Shown: piece after piece, positions 59,663-64,000 of the stretch
Layout of the letters: each line of letters opens with the position of its first letter
Position numbering within the stretch: the stretch's first letter is position 1
Source: Paenarthrobacter aurescens
GTDB lineage: Bacteria; Actinomycetota; Actinomycetes; Actinomycetales; Micrococcaceae
NCBI RefSeq assembly: GCF_041549525.1
Contig: NZ_CP157456.1
Location: 248,001-312,000 of the forward strand
Direction: 5' to 3'
DNA length: 64,000 bases
Notes under the pieces: generated by a model
Seen by the model: only the letters and a program-made list of their open reading frames with translations
Told to the model about the DNA's origin: nothing
Database searches by the model: none
Made by a program: the position numbers and the translations under genes

Positions 59663-61276
59663 CTAAGCGGGAGTCAGGTCCTTGTTGCCTTTGCCGAACA
59701 CGGCGTCATCAATGGGCTGGCCGTCGAACGGCATCTCGTCCAGGTTGATGAGCGGGTTGGTGTCCTGCGTTGCTACGAGCTCGCGTGCCTCAGCCTGGGT
59801 GTCCACGCTGGGCATGGAGCCGGGCAGGGGACGCTGGGCGGATTCACGCAGGAAGTAGATGGCGATCGCACCAATCACGGACGTAGCCATGAGGTAGTAC
59901 GCGGGCATCATGTCATCGCCCGTGCCTTCAATGAGGCCCTGAACAATGAACGGCGTGGTTCCGCCGAAGATTGCTACGGAGAAGTTGTAAGCGATGCCCA
60001 TTCCGCCGTAACGGCTGGACGTCGGGAACAAGGCCGGCAGGGCCGAGGCAAGGTTGGCGATGTAGAACGTCACAGGGAAAGCGATCAGTGCAAGGCCGGC
60101 CAGCGTGGACCAGATCTCGCCAATGCCGATCAGCATGAAGGCCGGAACCGAGAAGACAATGGTGCTGCCTGCGCCAACCCACAGCACGGGGCGGCGGCCA
60201 ATGCGGTCCGAAAGCTTACCGGTCAGCGGGATGCACACGGCCATGATCACCAGGACGGGAATGGTCAGCAGCGTGCCGTGGACGGGATCGTAACCCTTGG
60301 AATCAGTGAGGTACGTAGGCATGTACGAGGTCAGTGCGTAACCAACGGTGTTGGCTGCGGCTGCCAGGATCATGGCCAGCACAATCTGGCGCCAGTAGGC
60401 CTTCACGATCCCGATTGGTCCCTTGGCGACAGCAGCATCCTGCGAGGCTGCATCCTTGGCAGAGGCTTCCTGCGCGTCCAGGGTTGCCTGGAACTGGGGG
60501 GATTCCTCAATCTTGCTACGGAAGTACACGGCGATGAGGCCAAGCGGTCCGGCGATCAGGAACGGAATCCTCCAACCCCATTCCTCCATGGCGGCCTGAC
60601 CGAGCGTGAGCTGGAGGACCGAGACCAGGGCGGCGCCGAGGGCGAAGCCGATGTAGCTGCCCATGTCCAGGAAGCTGGCGAAGTAGCCGCGGCGCTTATC
60701 CGGCGCGTACTCGCTCACGAAGGTAGTGGCACCGGCGTACTCGCCACCGGTGGAGAAGCCCTGGATGAGCTTCAGGATCACCAGCAACGCGGCGGCCCAG
60801 ATGCCGATCTGCGCGTAGCCGGGAAGGAGGCCGACGGCGAACGTACTTGCCGCCATCAGCATCAGTGTTGCTGCGAGAACCTTCTGGCGGCCAACCTTGT
60901 CGCCGAGCCAACCGAACACCACGCCACCGAGGGGGCGTGCGATGAAGGTTGCGGCGAAGGTGCCCAGAAGGAAGAGTGTCTGGACGGACTTGTCTGCTTC
61001 CGGGAGGAAGACAGGGCCCATGGTGGTGATGAGGTAGCCGAACACGCCGACGTCGTACCATTCCATGGTGTTGCCGACGATGGTGCCGCCGAGCGCTTTG
61101 CGCAGCATCGGCTTGTTCACCACGTTGACGTCGGACTCTTTGAGCCGGCGCTTCGGGCGAAGCTTCGTTTTCTTTACTGCGTTTGTGGCGGCCGGGGTGG
61201 GGCCTGCCAATACCTGGTTCCCGGTGGCGTTCCTTGCGCCATCCGGAGAGACGGTGTTGCTTTGGTCTGTGGGCAT
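59663..61276 (-). CDS. MFS transporter, metabolite:H+ symporter (MHS/ProP-like)
   Basis: A 537-residue, 12-helix major facilitator protein of the MHS family. GGTIVGNTMEWYDVGVFGYL opens helix 1, the loop motif GWLGDKVGRQKVL follows helix 2, and FSTGGEYAGATTFVSEYAP follows helix 5, as in ProP and citrate/ketoglutarate symporters. It probably imports proline/betaine or an organic acid. The charged N-terminus (about 55 residues, rich in Lys/Arg) and C-terminal tail are long. AGGAG eight bases upstream fixes ATG 61276; longer in-frame starts exist to 61342. Confidence 0.92.
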   Translation of the reverse strand: MPTDQSNTVSPDGARNATGNQVLAGPTPAATNAVKKTKLRPKRRLKESDVNVVNKPMLRKALGGTIVGNTMEWYDVGVFGYLITTMGPVFLPEADKSVQTLFLLGTFAATFIARPLGGVVFGWLGDKVGRQKVLAATLMLMAASTFAVGLLPGYAQIGIWAAALLVILKLIQGFSTGGEYAGATTFVSEYAPDKRRGYFASFLDMGSYIGFALGAALVSVLQLTLGQAAMEEWGWRIPFLIAGPLGLIAVYFRSKIEESPQFQATLDAQEASAKDAASQDAAVAKGPIGIVKAYWRQIVLAMILAAAANTVGYALTSYMPTYLTDSKGYDPVHGTLLTIPVLVIMAVCIPLTGKLSDRIGRRPVLWVGAGSTIVFSVPAFMLIGIGEIWSTLAGLALIAFPVTFYIANLASALPALFPTSSRYGGMGIAYNFSVAIFGGTTPFIVQGLIEGTGDDMMPAYYLMATSVIGAIAIYFLRESAQRPLPGSMPSVDTQAEARELVATQDTNPLINLDEMPFDGQPIDDAVFGKGNKDLTPA

Positions 61277-61833
61277 TTGGGCTTCTCCTAGGGAGGTCAT
61301 TTGCTTGCGACTTCTGCTGCCCCGCTCTGGGCAGGGTTTCAATTTTACGGGTTTTGGGCGGAAAACCCGAGCTGAGATCCGATTTTTGGCCCCTCAGAGG
61401 GTGCAAATTGCCTAGCTGTGTTGCATCTCATTGCCCGCTCTTGCCCTGCGATCATGCGGATCCGGGGCCGTTTTTGCCCTCTGAAGCATGTTGTTACCAA
61501 ATTGTTTAGCTGAGCCCACGTAACAGGGGAGTTATGGGGCTAAAAGCTGATGGTTTACCCACGGCGGGACCTTGTGGAGGGTAACTCTGAAGAAGCTGCA
61601 GGCGAGGGGTTCACAAATCCGGCAGGACTTGGTTAGGGTATGAGGCATGGGAACACTGATTTTTGAGTAGACCGGCCTCTGCCTGAGCAGCACAGCCGAG
61701 TTTCACCTGACAAAAATCCACGCCTGTTGAGGCCCTGCCTCCATGCCGTTCCCGTTCTCGACGCCTTTTTCCCGAACCGCAACGATCATGGGATACGTGT
61801 CTCTTCAGGACTCACACTTTTAGGAGTCCACAT
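61277..61833. other. 557-base gene-free region between divergent genes
   Basis: No coding frame with recognisable content or ribosome site is visible. The left side must hold the MFS-transporter promoter and the right side the promoter of the small protein at 61834. I see no strong inverted repeat, riboswitch core or tRNA in it. Its length and lower GC leave room for a small RNA, which cannot be confirmed by reading. Confidence 0.5.
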
Positions 61834-62034
61834 ATGACTGCCAACCCTTCCGACAACAAAAAGACTCCCACCGCCGGGGGCATCAAGTCCAAGCTGACCG
61901 ACGCCCAAAAAGCCATGCTGGCGAGCAAGTCAGGGGGAGGTGCTCCGGCCGGCTGGCAAAGCACCGGCAAGGGGCACAAGCCCACCTCCGCCAGCGGCAA
62001 GCAAGCCAAAACCGAGAAGAAAGTCCGCTGGTAA
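61834..62034 (+). CDS. Small basic protein, unknown function
   Basis: A 66-residue, Lys/Gly/Ser-rich protein (MTANPSDNKKTPTAGGIKSK ... KTEKKVRW). It has no membrane segment, few hydrophobic residues and a strongly positive charge, so it is probably disordered and could bind nucleic acid. TTAGGAG upstream is a strong ribosome site, which supports that it is translated. A second small protein gene follows in the same direction. The family is not recognised. Confidence 0.65.
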   Translation: MTANPSDNKKTPTAGGIKSKLTDAQKAMLASKSGGGAPAGWQSTGKGHKPTSASGKQAKTEKKVRW

Positions 62035-62085
62035 ACACTGCGGGCAAACATATTGGCAAGACAGGCACACTGGAAAGGAAGAACC

Positions 62086-62346
62086 ATGACTGCGAATCAC
62101 GAATCTGAGCGCATCAATCCTGAAGTTGCAAGCCACTTGGTGGAGTCCATGGGCATGGCGCCGATGCCCGAACCAACTACCCTCGCCGCAGCTCTGGGTA
62201 CCGGGCAGAACCGGCAGTGGCCGGACGGCAACGGTAAACGCCGGCACCCGAAGGAACGCGATCAGGCCCACGGCCGCATGGGCCAGGGAGCAGCTGTAAC
62301 GGCGATCCACAGGACCAGCCGCCCGCAGATGCCGCACTCCTCCTAA
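62086..62346 (+). CDS. Small hydrophilic protein, unknown function
   Basis: An 86-residue protein (MTANHESERINPEVASHLVE ...) with a Met/Pro-rich middle (VESMGMAPMPEP) and a basic, His/Arg-rich end. GGAAAGGAAG precedes ATG 62086; the frame opens at 62053 without a better site. It begins with MTAN like the preceding small protein (51 bases upstream), and the two may form one unit. It converges with the DNA ligase gene. I know no domain for it. Confidence 0.6.
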   Translation: MTANHESERINPEVASHLVESMGMAPMPEPTTLAAALGTGQNRQWPDGNGKRRHPKERDQAHGRMGQGAAVTAIHRTSRPQMPHSS

Positions 62347-62400
62347 CCGCACCACCCGAACCACCCGCGTAGCCAGCCCAACTGAAACCAGCACTTGTGG

Positions 62401-64000
62401 TTAGTTGGGCTGGCTTACGTCCTCGGGGGACTTGTCCGGACGCCACCCACGCCACACCGGATGACGTAGCCGGCCCGGGCCCGTCCATTCACCAAAAGTC
62501 ACCTCTGCCACCAGCTCAGGACGCACCCACGTGGCACCGGCCGCGTCCTCCCGGGGTATGTCCGCGAACGGGGACTCGCTCACCACCCGCGGCTCCAAAT
62601 GCTCCATGACGTCCCGGAGCTGCCAATCTTTGAAACCGGTACCCACCCGGCCCACGTAATGCAGCTTGTCGCCGTCGGGCACGCCCAACAGCAATGCACC
62701 GAAAGTCCCGCCGCGGGCCCCCGCGCCAGGCCGCCAACCACCCACCACCACTTCCTGGCTCTGCTCCAGCTTCAGCTTGATCCAGGACCGGCTGCGGCGG
62801 CCGATCACATACCGGCTGTCAGCCTTCTTCGCCATGACGCCCTCCAAGCCGAGCTCGCCGGCACTGGCCATCAAGTCCTCAACGTCGTGGTCCAACACCA
62901 TGGAGAGATGAAGCGGGCACCCTTTTCGCAGGCGATCCGCAAACCCGGAAAGCCTCTCGCGGCGCTCGCGGAACGGCAGTCCGCTCAAGTCCGTTCCGTC
63001 GTCGTGCAGAAGGTCGAACAGCATGAGCTGGACCGGAACCGAGGCCCTTGCCCGCTCGATGTCGCCGGCCTTCACCAGGTTCATCCTCTGCTGCAACCGC
63101 CCGAAGTCCGGCCTGGACCCCTTGCCCAGCGCAACGATCTCGCCGTCAGCCACAAAGTCCCCGTCCGGCCAGCAACTGCGGTCCGTCAACTCCGGGTAGG
63201 TAGCTGTGAGATCGTTCCCGTTGCGGCTCATCAGCCGGATCTTGCCCTCCGTGCCGGTAATGATCGCCCGGATCCCGTCCCATTTCAGCTCGTACAGCCA
63301 ATCGTCGCCGCGGAGATCGGCGATGGTCCCGGAAGTGGCGAGCATGGGTGTGTAGTTGGGCATAGGGGTGGGAGGAGAGGGCGCCGTTTCAGGGGACGAG
63401 GCCTTCGGCGGACTGCCTGGGGACTTCCGCCGCACTCCCGGCTGCTCCTTCATCAGGTGGATGAGCCAGTTCTGTCCCGTATTGATGAGCGCCAACCGCT
63501 TGGTGCCGCCCAGCCCACCGCCCGGCTCGCCGGTGAGGGTGGCGATCACTTCCTTGTCATCGCGCCATTTCTCGCAGGTGTACTCGCCGCGGTCCCAGAT
63601 GGTCATGGTCCCTGCCCCGTACTCACCTTTGGGAATGACTCCCGCGAAGGTGGCGTACTCCATGGGGTGGTCTTCCGTGTGGACGGCCAGGTTGTTGCGC
63701 TCGGGGGTTTCCGGGACACCGCGGGGCAATGCCCAGGACGCCAGGACGCCGTTGTGCTCCAGGCGCAGGTCCAAATGGTACCGGCGTGCGTGATGCTCCT
63801 GGATGACAAAGATACCGCCGGGAGGTGGGGGGTCGCCCGGCTTCGGCTGCCCGGAGGACGAGCGTCCGGTTTGGGAGGAGGCAGAAACAGCCGACGACGA
63901 CGGGAACGGCTCCGGGGTTTTGCCCGGATCGCGCATCCCCACGTATTTGGCGAGACGATTCTCCACGGTTACCACCCGCTCACGGGCGTCGCCGTCGTTC
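62401..64000 (-). CDS. ligD: LigD-type ATP-dependent DNA ligase, 5' part beyond window
   Basis: The visible 530-odd residues comprise a short linker (NRLAKYVGMRDPGKTPEP), a 3'-phosphoesterase domain (about 50-190; FVIQEHHARRYHLDLRLEHNG with the His/Asp metal site) and an ATP-dependent ligase domain (about 215-520). The nucleotidyl lysine is in YELKWDGIRAI, motif IV in LEGVMAKK, and motif V in SRSWIKLKLEQ. With Ku it repairs double-strand breaks by end joining. The frame has no stop up to base 64000, and the linker resembles that following the polymerase domain of actinobacterial LigD, so an N-terminal polymerase domain probably lies outside. Confidence 0.9.
   Translation of the reverse strand, partial: NDGDARERVVTVENRLAKYVGMRDPGKTPEPFPSSSAVSASSQTGRSSSGQPKPGDPPPPGGIFVIQEHHARRYHLDLRLEHNGVLASWALPRGVPETPERNNLAVHTEDHPMEYATFAGVIPKGEYGAGTMTIWDRGEYTCEKWRDDKEVIATLTGEPGGGLGGTKRLALINTGQNWLIHLMKEQPGVRRKSPGSPPKASSPETAPSPPTPMPNYTPMLATSGTIADLRGDDWLYELKWDGIRAIITGTEGKIRLMSRNGNDLTATYPELTDRSCWPDGDFVADGEIVALGKGSRPDFGRLQQRMNLVKAGDIERARASVPVQLMLFDLLHDDGTDLSGLPFRERRERLSGFADRLRKGCPLHLSMVLDHDVEDLMASAGELGLEGVMAKKADSRYVIGRRSRSWIKLKLEQSQEVVVGGWRPGAGARGGTFGALLLGVPDGDKLHYVGRVGTGFKDWQLRDVMEHLEPRVVSESPFADIPREDAAGATWVRPELVAEVTFGEWTGPGRLRHPVWRGWRPDKSPEDVSQPN

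Noticed and set aside
1..64000. tRNA, rRNA, prophage or conjugative functions
   Set aside because: No tRNA cloverleaf, rRNA stretch, integrase, terminase, relaxase or restriction-modification gene was recognised.

Overview
The window is high-GC DNA with dense packing, frequent ATGA/GTGA start-stop overlaps and GTG/TTG starts. It carries an NrtR-type NAD regulator, a MocR regulator, a desferrioxamine-type siderophore operon, MalFG-type importers without a local ATPase, and a LAxTG sorting signal. This gene content points to a soil actinobacterium, most likely Arthrobacter/Paenarthrobacter (Micrococcaceae). The assignment is an inference from protein character; I saw no rRNA or tRNA. Both window edges cut genes: an aldo/keto reductase at the left and a LigD-type DNA ligase at the right.

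Region 1 (1-6.4 kb) holds a coupled four-gene operon of three aldo/keto reductases and an epimerase, a divergent XRE/MmyB-type regulator, dodecin, an SDR and a universal stress protein. Region 2 (6.45-16.9 kb) is a pectin/arabinan-type locus. A leftward operon encodes a binding protein, two permeases, a pectate lyase-pectinesterase fusion and a second pectate lyase whose esterase domain is cut short. The divergent operon encodes a DUF6807 protein, a GH43 enzyme and a LacI regulator, and GAAACTTTC-type palindromes lie between the two.

Region 3 (16.9-26.4 kb) is the most interesting part. A leftward operon encodes an SDR, StyA1, a StyA2B monooxygenase-flavin reductase fusion, a CrtI-like FAD oxidoreductase, a cyclase-family hydrolase with the isatin-hydrolase metal motif, and a ThDP-dependent decarboxylase-like enzyme. 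A divergent AraC regulator and an unlisted 49-codon ORF sit upstream, with a 78-bp element present twice. I propose a self-contained route from indole (or a substituted indole) through isatin to isatinate and beyond. Region 4 (26.4-34.3 kb) has a Fic protein and a FadR-type GntR regulator. It also has a four-carbon acid-sugar (threonate/erythronate-type) operon of DUF1537 kinase, dehydrogenase, GntP permease and class II aldolase. The same GATGTC-N-GACATC operator stands before both the regulator and the operon.

Region 5 (34.3-54.5 kb) contains two paralogous single-chain proteins that fuse an ECF sigma factor, a zinc-binding anti-sigma-like segment, one membrane helix and an extracellular beta domain. 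The first stands beside a LAxTG surface protein with three DUF11/DUF7507-like repeats. Between the two fusions lie an iron-box-controlled desABCD-like siderophore operon and a PnuC-NadR-NrtR NAD-salvage operon with two NrtR-like operators. Region 6 (54.5-64 kb) holds assorted transport and housekeeping genes: FUSC, SRPBCC, GNAT, VOC, an EamA/MocR pair whose start codons overlap, an MHS-family MFS transporter, two small unknown proteins and the LigD fragment.
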